Below, in pieces: positions 7,559 to 17,243 of a stretch of DNA of 64,000 nucleotides (its first letter is position 1; each line of letters opens with the position of its first letter). The DNA is taken from the NCBI RefSeq assembly GCF_001908725.1, contig NZ_CP018725.1:4650001-4714000 (forward strand). Reading direction: 5' to 3'. The translations under genes were made by a program, and so were the position numbers. The notes below the pieces were generated by a model. The model did no database searches. It had not been told where the DNA came from and saw nothing but the letters and a program-made list of their open reading frames with translations. Origin of the DNA: Xanthomonas vesicatoria ATCC 35937. GTDB taxonomy: Bacteria > Pseudomonadota > Gammaproteobacteria > Xanthomonadales > Xanthomonadaceae.

Positions 7559-9649
7559 TCACCGCACCGGCATACCCGGCTGGGCGCCGCTGTCGGCATC
7601 CAGCAACGCCAGAGCGCCGCCGTCGAAGCCGGCCGAGAGGATCATGCCTTCGCTGATGCCGAAGCGCATCTTGCGCGGCGCCAGGTTGGCGATGAACACC
7701 ACACTGCGGCCGACCAGCGTTTCCGGTTCGCCGTAGCTGCCACGGATGCCAGAGAAGATCTGCCGCTTGCCCAGCTCGCCGGCATCCAGCTCGAAGCGCA
7801 GCAGCTTGTCGGAGCCTTCCACCAATTCGCACACCAGCACCTTGCCGATCCGCAGATCGAGCTTGGCGAAATCGTCGATGCCAATAAGACCTGGATCCGA
7901 GACGGAGGTGGGGGAATTGGCCGGCGTAGGTGCTTTCGCAACGGCCTTGGCCACCGTTGCAGTGCCGGCGGTAGTCGCAGCGGGAGCCGCAGGCGCGGCC
8001 ATCGTGTCTTTTGAAGCGTCGGTCATGGCGTCGATCTGTTTGGGGTCGATACGGGTGAATAGGGCGGTGTAGGGCTGGATCGTGTGCGCGGTGAGCGGGC
8101 GCTCCACATCTTCCCAACTGGTCATTGGCGCCGACAAAAAAGCCTCGGCTTCGGCGCAGGTGCGCGGCAGGATCGGCTTGAGGCCGGCCACCAGGATGCG
8201 GAACAGGTTCAGGCCCTGGGTGCAGACCGATTGCAGCTGCGCATCGGCGCCGTCCTGCTTGGCGATCACCCACGGCTTGGTGTCGTCGATGTACTTGTTG
8301 GCCTCGTCGGCCAGTGCCATGGTCTGGCGGATCGCGCTGGCGGCATCGTTGCGCTCATACGCGTCGCGGATCGGCGCCAACGCGGCGACGAAGCGGTCGT
8401 ACTGCGCCTGATCGGGCAGCGCGTCGGCCAGCTTGCCTTCGAAGCGCTTGCCGATGAAGCCGGCGCAGCGGCTGGCCAGGTTGACGAACTTGCCGACCAG
8501 ATCGGCATTCACCCGCGCGATGAAATCGCCCAGGTTGAGGTCCAGGTCGTCCACGCCGCCCGAGGATTTGGCCGCGAAGTAATAGCGCAACGCTTCCGGT
8601 TCCAGGCCCACGTCCAGAAAGGTCCGCGCCATCACGAAGGTACCGCGCGACTTGGACATCTTGGCGCCGTCCACGGTCAGATAACCGTTGACGTGCAGGC
8701 GTGTGGGCGCGCGGTGGCCGGTGCCGTGCAGCACCGCCGGCCAGAACAGGCCGTGGAAATTGACGATGTCCTTGCCGATGAAGTGATGCAGCTCGGTCTG
8801 GGTGCCGGCGACCAGATGCGTGTCGAAATCCTCGCCCATCTGCGCGCACAGCGTCTTGAAGCTGCACAGGTAGCCGATCGGCGCATCCAGCCACACGTAG
8901 AAATACTTGCCCGGCCGGCCGGGAATCTGGAAGCCGAAGTACGGCGCATCGCGCGAGATGTCCCACGCGCGCAGGCCGCCTTCGGTATCCAGCCATTCCT
9001 TGAGCTTGGCCTTGACGCCCGGCAGCGCGACATCGCCGGCCAGCCACTCACGCAGGAAGCCGTCGAAATGGCCGACTTCGAAGAAGAAATGCTCCGAATC
9101 GCGCAACTCCGGCGTGGCCCCGGAGATCACCGACTTGGGCTCTTTCAGCTCGGTTGGCGCATAGGTGGCGCCGCAGACTTCGCAGTTGTCGCCGTACTGA
9201 TCCGGGCTGCCGCAGTTGGGGCAGATGCCCTTGATGTAGCGGTCCGGCAGGAACATGCCCTTGGCCGGGTCGTAGAACTGCGCCACCGAGCGCCGACTGA
9301 TATGACCGGCCGCTTCCAGCTTGCTGTAGAAAGCCTCGGTGAGTTCGCGATTGACCGGCGAATTGGTCGAATCGTAATGATCGAAGGTCACCCCGAACGC
9401 GGCGAAATCGCGCTCATGGCTGGCCTGGATGTTGGCGATGAAGGCTTCCGGGGTGACGCCGGCCTTCTCGGCCGCCAGCATGATCGGCGTGCCATGGGTG
9501 TCGTCGGCGCAGACAAACCAGGTCTTGTCGCCGCGTAACCGGCGCGCGCGCACCCAGATATCGGCCTGGATATAACCGACCAGATGGCCAAGATGCAGCG
9601 GGCCGTTGGCATACGGCAGAGCGGTGGTGACAAGTGCGGTGCGGGTCAT
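7559..9649 (-). CDS. metG: methionyl-tRNA synthetase
   Basis: 696 residues, full length for the long dimeric form. It charges tRNA-Met with methionine in the cytoplasm. The N-terminus carries the class I signature HLGH (residues 19-22). A zinc knuckle is visible (CPNCGSPDQYGDNCEVC), and the KMSKS loop appears exactly (GAKMSKSRGTF). After the anticodon-binding helical domain, an Ala/Thr/Pro-rich linker leads to a C-terminal EMAPII-type tRNA-binding domain (DFAKLDLRIGKVL; IRGSYGEPETLVGRSVVFIA). It appears to be transcribed alone, with repeats on both sides. Confidence 0.98.
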   Translation of the reverse strand: MTRTALVTTALPYANGPLHLGHLVGYIQADIWVRARRLRGDKTWFVCADDTHGTPIMLAAEKAGVTPEAFIANIQASHERDFAAFGVTFDHYDSTNSPVNRELTEAFYSKLEAAGHISRRSVAQFYDPAKGMFLPDRYIKGICPNCGSPDQYGDNCEVCGATYAPTELKEPKSVISGATPELRDSEHFFFEVGHFDGFLREWLAGDVALPGVKAKLKEWLDTEGGLRAWDISRDAPYFGFQIPGRPGKYFYVWLDAPIGYLCSFKTLCAQMGEDFDTHLVAGTQTELHHFIGKDIVNFHGLFWPAVLHGTGHRAPTRLHVNGYLTVDGAKMSKSRGTFVMARTFLDVGLEPEALRYYFAAKSSGGVDDLDLNLGDFIARVNADLVGKFVNLASRCAGFIGKRFEGKLADALPDQAQYDRFVAALAPIRDAYERNDAASAIRQTMALADEANKYIDDTKPWVIAKQDGADAQLQSVCTQGLNLFRILVAGLKPILPRTCAEAEAFLSAPMTSWEDVERPLTAHTIQPYTALFTRIDPKQIDAMTDASKDTMAAPAAPAATTAGTATVAKAVAKAPTPANSPTSVSDPGLIGIDDFAKLDLRIGKVLVCELVEGSDKLLRFELDAGELGKRQIFSGIRGSYGEPETLVGRSVVFIANLAPRKMRFGISEGMILSAGFDGGALALLDADSGAQPGMPVR

Positions 9650-9690
9650 GGCAGGCGTGATGCGGGGGACACGCGATTATCGCACTAGTC

Positions 9691-9889
9691 GGGAGCCGGG
9701 ATTGGGGAATGGGGATCGTCACAGCAGGATCAGGCGGACTGTCTGTCCAGACGCGCGGCGTTAGCCGTCTGTGCGGTACCAGCTGCCGACGATCCCACGC
9801 AACAGGCCAAGCTCCAAAATGCGCCGATCCACAAAAAAAGGCGCCCCGAAGGACGCCCGCTCTTGCGATTCCCCAATCCCGAATCCCGG
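9691..9889. repeat. inverted pair of GGGATT-type repeats
   Basis: A G-rich unit at 9691-9716 (gggagccgggattggggaat) faces a C-rich unit at 9866-9889 (cgattccccaatcccgaatc). The pair encloses the gap between metG and the DUF2147 gene, including the DUF2147 terminator. Confidence 0.8.
9833..9857 (-). terminator. rho-independent terminator of the DUF2147 gene
   Basis: On the minus strand a 7-bp stem ggcgtcc/gggcgcc (one G-U pair) with a TTCG loop is followed by seven T residues. It lies 33 bases after the DUF2147 stop. Confidence 0.9.
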
Positions 9890-10339
9890 TTACTCGCGAA
9901 TCCAGGTCTGCGTACGGCCCAGCGCTTCGATGCCGACGTAGCCGCGCATTTGCAGCTTCTTGCCGCCTTCGGTCAGGGTGATCTTGGCCTTGTAGGTCTT
10001 GCCCTTGGCCGGGTCCAGCACCGAGCCGCCGTCCCACACCGCGGTGCCGTCGGCCTTGAGGCCCCACAGGATGGTCATACCCTTGATCGGCTTGCCTTTC
10101 AGCGCGCCGTCGCACTTGTCGCAGGTGGGGTTGGGCCCATGGTTGGACTGCAGGATCTCGACCACCTTGCCGCTCAGCGTGCCATTGGCGGCCTGTTCGA
10201 TCTGGACCACCGACTTGGGCTTGCCGGTCTCGTCGTCGATGGTCTTCCAGCGGCCCACCGGCGAATCGGAAGCCTGGGCCAGCAATGAAGCGGCCGCCAG
10301 CGGCAGGGCCACCATCAGGGTCTTGAAGGTCTTGCGCAT
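9890..10339 (-). CDS. DUF2147 family exported protein
   Basis: 149 residues with a signal peptide (LMVALPLAAASLLAQAS). The mature part has the DUF2147 pattern: GRWKTIDDETGKPKSVVQI, a CDKCDG motif, KGMTILWGLK, and a conserved end GRTQTWIRE. The family is a small periplasmic beta-rich domain related to lipocalin-like folds and has no assigned reaction. The start at 10339 fits the signal peptide. It is followed by a strong terminator and appears monocistronic. Confidence 0.85.
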   Translation of the reverse strand: MRKTFKTLMVALPLAAASLLAQASDSPVGRWKTIDDETGKPKSVVQIEQAANGTLSGKVVEILQSNHGPNPTCDKCDGALKGKPIKGMTILWGLKADGTAVWDGGSVLDPAKGKTYKAKITLTEGGKKLQMRGYVGIEALGRTQTWIRE

Positions 10340-10428
10340 GGTTCCCCTCCCAGGGATTGCTAGGGCCACCGTCGGCGGCCTGAGAGCGAATGTATACCGT
10401 GGGGTATGGTGGCGGAAAGTCGCAGCGT

Positions 10429-10992
10429 TCAGTTTGAGGCGCCGCAGCGAGATGCAGGCGAGGTTTGCTCCGCCATCAGACGCGTTCTTCCTTGTTGAAT
10501 GACGATGCGGGAGACTTCCACTTCGCATTCGGGCCCGCGTGAGAAGATGGTCGCAACATAGTCCTGACCTGCTTGCGGAACGAAACTGCGACTCACGGTA
10601 CACAGCGGTGTGTTCAACGAGCAGCGGTTATCCATGCAGCCACCTGCCGATAGCGACAGAGTGATCGGCTCGCCCGCACGAAGATGCGCTTCGGTCACAA
10701 AGCGTCCTCCGCTCACAGCAACGGCGGGAATGCCGATTTTTTGCCCGGAACCCGTGCCGAACGGCCCCGGCCGTGAGCTTGGCGCAATACCCGCGCCCTG
10801 GATGTTTCCGCCGATACAGCTGCGGTTCGGATAAAGCTCAGGCGCCGGTCGCTCGGTAACCAAACGGAGACGCGCACGTGGCCCGTCGCGTGGCTCGTCG
10901 AATGTCGACAAGGAAATCGCCGAGCTGCGTATCGCTCCGCAGCCGGCCAGAAGCATCATCAATGCCGTCAGAATGAGGCGCTCAGTCGGCAT
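10429..10992 (-). CDS. putative lipoprotein, second of a tandem pair
   Basis: 187 residues. The N-terminus MPTERLILTALMMLLAGCG is a lipoprotein signal with lipobox LAGC. The mature protein has paired cysteines (AGGCMDNRCSLNTPLC) and a C-terminal segment PQAGQDYVATIFSRGPECEV. The layout is like the upstream neighbour, which ends TPGEHYVASQLYDDARCQL, so the two probably arose by duplication. The start overlaps the upstream gene by 11 bases. The family is not recognised. Confidence 0.65.
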   Translation of the reverse strand: MPTERLILTALMMLLAGCGAIRSSAISLSTFDEPRDGPRARLRLVTERPAPELYPNRSCIGGNIQGAGIAPSSRPGPFGTGSGQKIGIPAVAVSGGRFVTEAHLRAGEPITLSLSAGGCMDNRCSLNTPLCTVSRSFVPQAGQDYVATIFSRGPECEVEVSRIVIQQGRTRLMAEQTSPASRCGASN

Positions 10993-11527
10993 GGCACTCT
11001 CCTGACATCGGCACAAATTCCAGATCCACCGGGGCAACACCGGTCTTCGCATCGGTGACAATCAGCTGACAGCGTGCATCGTCGTAGAGTTGGCTGGCGA
11101 CATAGTGCTCTCCGGGCGTCGGCGTGAATGACACAAGATTAGTGCAGTTGTTTGTGGTCAGGCTTCGACGGCGTGAGTCGAGTGTTTGTACGGTTCGTGC
11201 GCGTAAAAAGAGCTGCTTGTCGGGGACAACCGCATATTCTTCCAGGGGCTGATTGTTACTCAACTTACCGAGTACGCCCTTGACTGGAGCAGTCAAAGCG
11301 CCCAGAAATCCGCTATGTCCGCCCTTTGCACAACTGGCATCGTCGAAGACATCGAAGTATTGGACTGGCTCGACAGGAATCACGGCGGGCCTGATGGGCT
11401 TGGCAAGCCTCACGGTGGCGAGAGGCTCACCGGGTTTCGGCGCAATATACCGTTTTGGGAAAAGAAAGCCGCAGCTGGCAAGGACGATTGCTACAGGGAC
11501 AGCAATGCGTAGGATGAAGTGAGACAT
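10982..11527 (-). CDS. putative lipoprotein, first of a tandem pair
   Basis: 181 residues. The start at 11527 gives MSHFILRIAVPVAIVLASCG, a lipoprotein signal with lipobox LASC. The mature region begins with a Pro/Lys-rich part, then a domain with cysteines in DDASCAKGG, TTNNCTNLV, DDARCQLIV and GECHAD. The arrangement near the C-terminus resembles the downstream lipoprotein. The function is unknown; it is probably anchored in the envelope. Confidence 0.65.
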   Translation of the reverse strand: MSHFILRIAVPVAIVLASCGFLFPKRYIAPKPGEPLATVRLAKPIRPAVIPVEPVQYFDVFDDASCAKGGHSGFLGALTAPVKGVLGKLSNNQPLEEYAVVPDKQLFLRARTVQTLDSRRRSLTTNNCTNLVSFTPTPGEHYVASQLYDDARCQLIVTDAKTGVAPVDLEFVPMSGECHAD

Positions 11528-11729
11528 GCGTGCAATTCCGGCATGGCGTTTGTTGGCCCGCCGCATCCATGCCTGCGACGCCGCTGCGGCGCGGCGACGC
11601 CGCGCTCTCGATAGCGGCAGCATCTTCCCTGGCTTGAGTCCTGCGGCCGACACCACAAGAGCCGAGGGTAGGGCGTTATAACCGTATGCGCTACTTTCTT
11701 GCACTGGCGGCGACTGCTAAGAACACACG

Positions 11730-12119
11730 CTAGCCGACCTCGTACAATTCCAGTGGCAGCTCATCCGGATCGGCGAAGAAGGTGAAGCGACGGCCGGTGT
11801 ACTCGTCGATGCGGATGTCTTCGGTCGCCACGCCGTGTGCGTTGAGATGCGCTACCGCGCTGTCCAAGTCCTCTACGCGGAAGGCGAGGTGACGCAGGCC
11901 GCGTGCTTCCGGGCGGCTGGGCCGCAGCGGTGCATTGGGGAACGAGAACAGTTCGATCTGGCCGCCGTCGGGCAGTGCCAGATCCAGCTTCCACGAGTCG
12001 CGTGCCTGGCGGTAATGCTCACCGAGTACGTGCAGGCCCAGGATCTGGCAATAGAACTGTTTGGAGCGCGCGTAGTCGCCGGCGATGATCGCTACGTGGT
12101 GGATGCCGGCCAGCATCAT
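11730..12119 (-). CDS. gloA2: YaeR/GloA2-type VOC metalloenzyme
   Basis: 129 residues, a single vicinal-oxygen-chelate unit. It closely follows E. coli YaeR (SMU1112c/GloA2-type glyoxalase I-like): HHVAIIAGDYARSKQFYC, YRQARDSWKLDLAL, IELFSFPNAP, RPEARGLRHLAFRV and GRRFTFFADPDELPLELYE. Metal ligands are expected at His8, Glu (IELF), His (LRHLAF) and Glu (LELYE). The exact substrate of this group is not settled. ATG codons at 12119 and 12116 are both possible starts. Confidence 0.88.
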   Translation of the reverse strand: MMLAGIHHVAIIAGDYARSKQFYCQILGLHVLGEHYRQARDSWKLDLALPDGGQIELFSFPNAPLRPSRPEARGLRHLAFRVEDLDSAVAHLNAHGVATEDIRIDEYTGRRFTFFADPDELPLELYEVG

Positions 12120-12424
12120 GCTGCGCTCCGCTGCGGGAGCGACAGACGTAGTTGCGGATCTCGATCAACCGCCATCACCCCCTGATGCAAATCCATCGCG
12201 CGGCTGCGCGGCGCCTGCGCCGGTAGCGCGCAGCATGCGCCAGACGGCAGGATTGCAGGCAGGCGTGGGTAAGCGTTGTCAGACATGGCGGCAGTCCAAG
12301 GGCGGCACGCGAGCATACCCGCACCTGCCTGAAGTGCCTGTACAGCGTCACAGCTCGCCACTCCGTGGCTGTGCTCACCATGCATGCGCATGGCAGGATG
12401 GTGCGCTGCCAGTCCGAACCACGC
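12120..12424. other. divergent intergenic region gloA2 / S-methylmethionine permease
   Basis: This 305-base gap should hold two divergent promoters. I see no SAM-riboswitch-like architecture and no strong hairpin, and the short open frames in it are unconvincing. Confidence 0.45.
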
Positions 12425-13822
12425 ATGTCAGATCCTTCTTCCAACGCCGCACCGCAGTTCCAGCGCAGCATGCAAGTGCGCCATCTGGTGATGTTGTCAC
12501 TGGGCGGGGTGATCGGCACCGGGTTGTTCTTCAACACCGGTTACATCATCGCCAGCACCGGTGCACTGGGCACGGTGATCGCGTATCTGATCGGCGCGTT
12601 GGTGGTGTATCTGGTGATGCAATGCCTGGGCGAGTTGGCGGTGGCGATGCCGCAGACCGGTGCCTTCCATGTGTATGCCGCGCGTTATCTGGGGCCGGCC
12701 ACCGGGTACGTGGTGGCGTGGTTGTATTGGCTGACCTGGACGGTGGCGCTGGGGTCGAGCCTCACCGCCGCTGCGTTCTGCATGCAGTATTGGTTTCCGC
12801 ACAGCCCGGTGTGGCCGTGGTGCCTGTTGTTCTGCGCGCTGATCTTTGGCTTGAACACGGTGTCGGCGCGTTGGTTTGCCGAAGGCGAATTCTGGTTCTC
12901 GTTGATCAAGGTGATCACCATCCTGGTGTTTATCGTGCTGGGTGGTGCGGCGGTGATCGGCGTGCTGCCGTTGGCCGATGGCTCGCCCGCTCCCGGGCTA
13001 CGGCACCTGCGAGCCGAGGGTTGGTTCGCGCACGGCACGCTGCCGATCCTGATGACGATGGTGGCGGTGAATTTCGCATTTTCCGGCACCGAGTTGATCG
13101 GTGTGGCCGCCGGCGAAACCGCGCAGCCGGCACGCGCGATTCCCCTGGCGATCCGGACCACGCTGGTGCGGTTGGTGGTGTTGTTCGTGGGCACCGTACT
13201 GGTGCTGGCGGCGCTGCTGCCGGCCAGCCAGGCAGCGGTGGAAACCAGCCCGTTCGTGCGCGCATTCGAACTATTGGGCATTCCGTATGCGGCCGACATC
13301 TTGAACGCGGTGATCCTCACCGCGATCCTGTCGGCATCCAATTCCGGCCTGTACGCCGCCGCGCGCATGTTGTGGTCGCTGGCCAACGAGGGCACGTTGC
13401 CGGCCGGGCTGGCACGCTTGACCCGCCGCGGCATTCCCTTGCGCGCAGTGTCGCTGAGCATGCTGGGTGGTTTGCTGGCGCTGTTGACCGGCGTGTATGC
13501 GGCCGACACCGTGTTCGTTGCGATCTCAGCAGTCTCGGGGTTTGCGGTGGTGGTGGTGTGGTTGAGCATCTGCGCTGCGCATTACCGTTTTCGTCGCCAG
13601 CTGCTGCGCGATGGCGTTGCGCTGGAAACGCTGGCGTATCGCGCGCCGTGGTATCCGTGGACACCGATCCTGGGCTTTTCGCTGTGTTTGCTGGCCTGCA
13701 TCGGGCTGGCCTTCGATCCGCAGCAACGCATTGCGCTGTACTGCGGTATTCCGTTCGTGGCGCTGTGTTACGGCGCCTACGCACTCACCCAATGGCTTGC
13801 GGCCAGGAGACTGCACGCATGA
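12425..13822 (+). CDS. mmuP: amino-acid permease, probably S-methylmethionine transporter
   Basis: 465 residues with about 12 membrane helices, of the APC/amino-acid transporter family. The first helix carries the signature [15 protein letters not shown], and a conserved block lies at [13 protein letters not shown]. The start ATG at 12425 leaves 13 residues before the [12 protein letters not shown] block, as usual. The stop overlaps the start of a homocysteine S-methyltransferase gene (ATGA), the arrangement of E. coli mmuP-mmuM. The specificity for S-methylmethionine is therefore inferred from partner and family. Confidence 0.85.
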   Translation: MSDPSSNAAPQFQRSMQVRHLVMLSLGGVIGTGLFFNTGYIIASTGALGTVIAYLIGALVVYLVMQCLGELAVAMPQTGAFHVYAARYLGPATGYVVAWLYWLTWTVALGSSLTAAAFCMQYWFPHSPVWPWCLLFCALIFGLNTVSARWFAEGEFWFSLIKVITILVFIVLGGAAVIGVLPLADGSPAPGLRHLRAEGWFAHGTLPILMTMVAVNFAFSGTELIGVAAGETAQPARAIPLAIRTTLVRLVVLFVGTVLVLAALLPASQAAVETSPFVRAFELLGIPYAADILNAVILTAILSASNSGLYAAARMLWSLANEGTLPAGLARLTRRGIPLRAVSLSMLGGLLALLTGVYAADTVFVAISAVSGFAVVVVWLSICAAHYRFRRQLLRDGVALETLAYRAPWYPWTPILGFSLCLLACIGLAFDPQQRIALYCGIPFVALCYGAYALTQWLAARRLHA

Positions 13823-14781
13823 CGATACTTCCCCGCCAGCCGCGCGCAGATGCGCCTTTCAGCGCAGCACTTCAGCACGAGGGGTATGTGCTGCTGGACG
13901 GCGCACTTGCCACCGAACTGGAACAGCGCGGCTGCGATCTCAACGATGCGCTGTGGTCGGCGCGCGTGCTGATGGAGCAGCCGGAGCTGATCTACCAGGT
14001 ACATCGCGACTACTTTGCTGCCGGTGCGCAGTGCGCGATCACCGCCAGTTACCAAGCCACACCGCTGGGATTTGCGGCGCGCGGGCTGGATCTGGCGCAA
14101 TCGCAAGCGTTGATCGCACGCAGCGTGGCCCTGGCCGCACAGGCGCGTGACGATCATCTGCAGGCGCAACCAGACGCTGCGCCGTTGTGGGTGGCCGGGT
14201 CGGTGGGGCCGTATGGCGCGTATCTGGCCGATGGGTCGGAATACCGTGGCGACTACGCGTTGCCACTGGCGCAGCTGATGGAGTTCCACCGCCCACGCAT
14301 CGCCGCGTTGGCAGCAGCGGGCGTGGATGTACTGGCCTGCGAGACGCTGCCGTCGGCGAACGAGATCGTGGCCTTACGTCTGCTGCTGGAAGAGTTTCCG
14401 CACTTGCATGCGTGGTTCTCCTTCACCTTGCGCGATGCCGACCATCTGAGCGATGGCACGCCGCTGGCACACGTGATTCCGGCGCTGGACGCTTGCGCGC
14501 AGGTGATCGCGGTGGGGATCAACTGCATCGCGCTGGATCAGGTCACCGCCGCATTACAGAGCCTGTCGGCGCTGACCACCTTGCCGCTGGTGGTGTATCC
14601 CAACTCCGGCGAGCACTACGATGCTGGCGACAAGCGCTGGCATGGCGGCAATGCGCCAGGCTGCAGCCTGGCCGACCAGCACACGCGGTGGCTGGCCGCA
14701 GGCGCGCGCCTGATCGGCGGCTGCTGCCGCACCACCCCGCGCGATATCGCCGCATTGGCAGCGGCGCGTGCGGTGGGCTGA
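13819..14781 (+). CDS. mmuM: homocysteine S-methyltransferase
   Basis: 320 residues. It transfers a methyl group from S-methylmethionine (or SAM) to homocysteine, yielding methionine. Family features: [14 protein letters not shown] near the N-terminus, [32 protein letters not shown], a zinc-ligand Cys in GINC, and the C-terminal zinc pair [11 protein letters not shown]. Length matches MmuM (about 310). It is translationally coupled to the permease. Plants make abundant S-methylmethionine, so this pair suits a plant-associated lifestyle. Confidence 0.93.
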   Translation: MTILPRQPRADAPFSAALQHEGYVLLDGALATELEQRGCDLNDALWSARVLMEQPELIYQVHRDYFAAGAQCAITASYQATPLGFAARGLDLAQSQALIARSVALAAQARDDHLQAQPDAAPLWVAGSVGPYGAYLADGSEYRGDYALPLAQLMEFHRPRIAALAAAGVDVLACETLPSANEIVALRLLLEEFPHLHAWFSFTLRDADHLSDGTPLAHVIPALDACAQVIAVGINCIALDQVTAALQSLSALTTLPLVVYPNSGEHYDAGDKRWHGGNAPGCSLADQHTRWLAAGARLIGGCCRTTPRDIAALAAARAVG

Positions 14782-14949
14782 TGGCATACGCGGGCGCGCG
14801 CTGAGCGGGCGCGTGGCCGTTGCTGGTGCAGCGCTACCACCAGCAACGTCACGCCGGCTTCGACAACGGCCGATCCGCGAACAGACCCAGGCCGAACCAC
14901 TGCCTGGCCAACGCCCCATGACCTCATCCATCGGCCACGATCGCCGACC

Positions 14950-16890
14950 TCAGCCTTTCTGCGTGGCGATCCAGCGTTGGATCTTGTCCTGCAGGATCTC
15001 CAACGGCACCGAGCCGTCCTTGAGCACTTCGGTGTGGAAGGCACGCACGTCGAAGCGCGGCCCCAGCTCGCGCTGCGCCTGCTCGCGCAACTGCGCAATC
15101 TTCATTTCGCCCACCTTGTAGGCCAGCGCCTGGCCGGGAATGGCCATGTAGCGGTCCACCTCGGCCTCGGCGTCGGTGCGGGTCATGGCCGAGTTGTCCA
15201 GCATGTAGTCGATGGCCTGGGTGCGGGTCCAGCCTTTGCTGTGCAGGCCGGTATCGGCCACCAGCCGGATCGAGCGCCACAGCGCATTCTGCAGGTAGCC
15301 GTAGTAGTTGTACGGGTCCTGATACAGCCCCAGCTCGCGCCCCAGCGATTCGGCGTATAGCCCCCAGCCTTCGATGTAGGCGGTCTCGCCACCGAGGCGG
15401 CGGAACTTGGGCAGGTCGGTCAGTTGCTGCTGCAGCCCGAGCTGGTAGTGGTGGCCCGGAATCGCCTCGTGCAGGTACAGGCTTTCCGCTTCCCAGGTCT
15501 TGCGCGACGGCAGGTCGGAGGTATTGACGTAGAAGATGCCCGGCGTGCCGCCATTGCCGCTGGGGCGCATGTACGAGCCGGCGGCGGCCGACTGCGCACG
15601 CTGCGGTTCCACCGCCCGTACTTCCAGTGCCGGCATGCCCTGGATGTTGAACAGGCGCGGCACTGCGAGTTGCACGCGGCCCTGCAGGCTGCGGTAAGTG
15701 CCCAAGAGTTCCGTATCGCTGCGATAGCTGAAGCGCCGGTCGGTCTGCATGAACTTGTAGAACTTGGGCAGGGTGCCGCGGAACTTGACCTGTTTGGCCA
15801 GTGCGGCGATCTCGCCCTGCAGGCGCGCGACCTCTTCCAGCCCGATCTGGTGGATCTGCTCCGGGCTCAGGTCGGAGGTGGTGCTTTGCCGCACGTCGTA
15901 GGCATACCAGGCCGCGCCATTGGGCAGCGCCGCCAGGCCATCGGTATCGCGGCATGCGGGCAGGTATTCGGTGGCAATGAAACCGCGCAACGCACGGTAG
16001 GCCGGCAGGATACGCACCTCGATCAGCCGCTTGTACTCGGCGGTGAGACGTTGCTTGTCGGCCTCGGGCATATCGGCCGGCAGGTTGCGGATCGGCCCCC
16101 AGAACAGGCTGTCTTCGGCATTGCGCGCAATGATTGCATCCAGTTGCGGCAGCACCTTCTGCATCAGCACCTTGGGCTGCACCACGCCAGCCTGCATGCC
16201 GGCGCGCATGTTGGCGATGGCCTGGTCGAACAGGTCGGGAATGCCCAGCGCACGCCGCGACCAGTTGTCGTAATCCTTGACCGTCTTGAACGGCTGCGCG
16301 CCGGTCCCCGAGCCCAGCACCACCGTGATGCTGGCGATGTTGTAGAACTGGTTGATCGGCAGCATCCAGCTGGGGAACTGCTCGGCAGCCAGTGCGCTGC
16401 GCGCATCGCGTACGAAGATCTGGTAGCTGAGTAGGTCTTGTCCGCTCAGGCCGTCCGGCCCCAGCGCCTCGGCCTTGCCCAGCCACAGCACGGTGAAGTC
16501 ATGCGATTGCTGCCGGAACGCCGGCGACAGGAAATTGGGCAGCTGGTCGTTGTAGCGGGTTTCGCCCTGGAAGGTGGCCTGCAGCGGATTGAGCTTGAGC
16601 GAGGCATCCCAGTACTGGTCGTAAAGTAGGTTGAGCTGCTGCGCCTTGGTCAGCACCACCGGCGCGGCGACCGCGCGAGGCCTGGCCTTGGCGGCCTTGC
16701 TGCCCTTGGCCGTCTTCGAGGTCTTGGCCGCTGGCTTGGCGGTTTTCTTGCCTTTGCTCGCCTTCGCGCGCGTTTGCGTGGTCTGTGCCTTGGCGGTCTT
16801 CTTCTTGGCCGCATCGGCGGGCGCTGCCACTGACAGGCTCAATACAGCGGCGAGGGCCAGCGACAGCAGGCGGGAAAAGCTGAGGGGCAT
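14950..16890 (-). CDS. DUF885 family exported protein with Lys/Ala-rich linker
   Basis: 646 residues. A signal peptide (SRLLSLALAAVLSLSVAAPADA) is followed at about residues 29-72 by a strongly basic Lys/Ala/Thr tract, then the DUF885 domain. That domain carries a zinc-peptidase-like motif HEAIPGHHYQ (HExxxH form) and a conserved C-terminal region. DUF885 proteins resemble gluzincin-type metallopeptidases, but their activity is poorly characterised. The protein is probably periplasmic or lipid-associated. The start ATG 16890 was chosen because the signal peptide then begins directly. The gene stands alone. Confidence 0.85.
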   Translation of the reverse strand: MPLSFSRLLSLALAAVLSLSVAAPADAAKKKTAKAQTTQTRAKASKGKKTAKPAAKTSKTAKGSKAAKARPRAVAAPVVLTKAQQLNLLYDQYWDASLKLNPLQATFQGETRYNDQLPNFLSPAFRQQSHDFTVLWLGKAEALGPDGLSGQDLLSYQIFVRDARSALAAEQFPSWMLPINQFYNIASITVVLGSGTGAQPFKTVKDYDNWSRRALGIPDLFDQAIANMRAGMQAGVVQPKVLMQKVLPQLDAIIARNAEDSLFWGPIRNLPADMPEADKQRLTAEYKRLIEVRILPAYRALRGFIATEYLPACRDTDGLAALPNGAAWYAYDVRQSTTSDLSPEQIHQIGLEEVARLQGEIAALAKQVKFRGTLPKFYKFMQTDRRFSYRSDTELLGTYRSLQGRVQLAVPRLFNIQGMPALEVRAVEPQRAQSAAAGSYMRPSGNGGTPGIFYVNTSDLPSRKTWEAESLYLHEAIPGHHYQLGLQQQLTDLPKFRRLGGETAYIEGWGLYAESLGRELGLYQDPYNYYGYLQNALWRSIRLVADTGLHSKGWTRTQAIDYMLDNSAMTRTDAEAEVDRYMAIPGQALAYKVGEMKIAQLREQAQRELGPRFDVRAFHTEVLKDGSVPLEILQDKIQRWIATQKG

Positions 16891-17243
16891 TACCGGCTCC
16901 GGAAACAAGCGAGCGGGGAGCTTGCCCGATCCGCACCGTTACGGCCAGCCGTGCGGGTCATGCGGCGCAGATGCAATTCAGATGCGGCACTGGCGAAGGA
17001 TGGCGCATCGCTGGAATGGTGCGCTGCGATAACGCACCGCGCAGCGTGTTGCTACGGGCGATGCCTGCCCCGGGCAGGCCATGCGTGGGCGCCGCGCCAT
17101 CTTTAAACCGGCCAACACACCGTAGCGAGCAGTCGTCACGTGGGTGTGGACGGCACGGAGTAACGGGGGTGAACGAACAGTAATGCGCGCCGAGCACCGG
17201 CCGCGCCCGCCTCGCGGCTGCGCCGTGGTTTTGCCGGCTACTG
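16891..17243. other. intergenic, no gene seen
   Basis: A 353-base gap between the yhhQ stop and the DUF885 start. It has several short overlapping frames but none with family-like residues. I found no clear hairpin with a T tract. The DUF885 promoter should lie in its left part. Confidence 0.45.

Noticed and set aside
12085..13818. Apparent long fusion frame upstream of mmuM
   Set aside because: The frame runs out of phase through the permease. The mmuM start at 13819 overlaps the permease stop, and family homology begins there.
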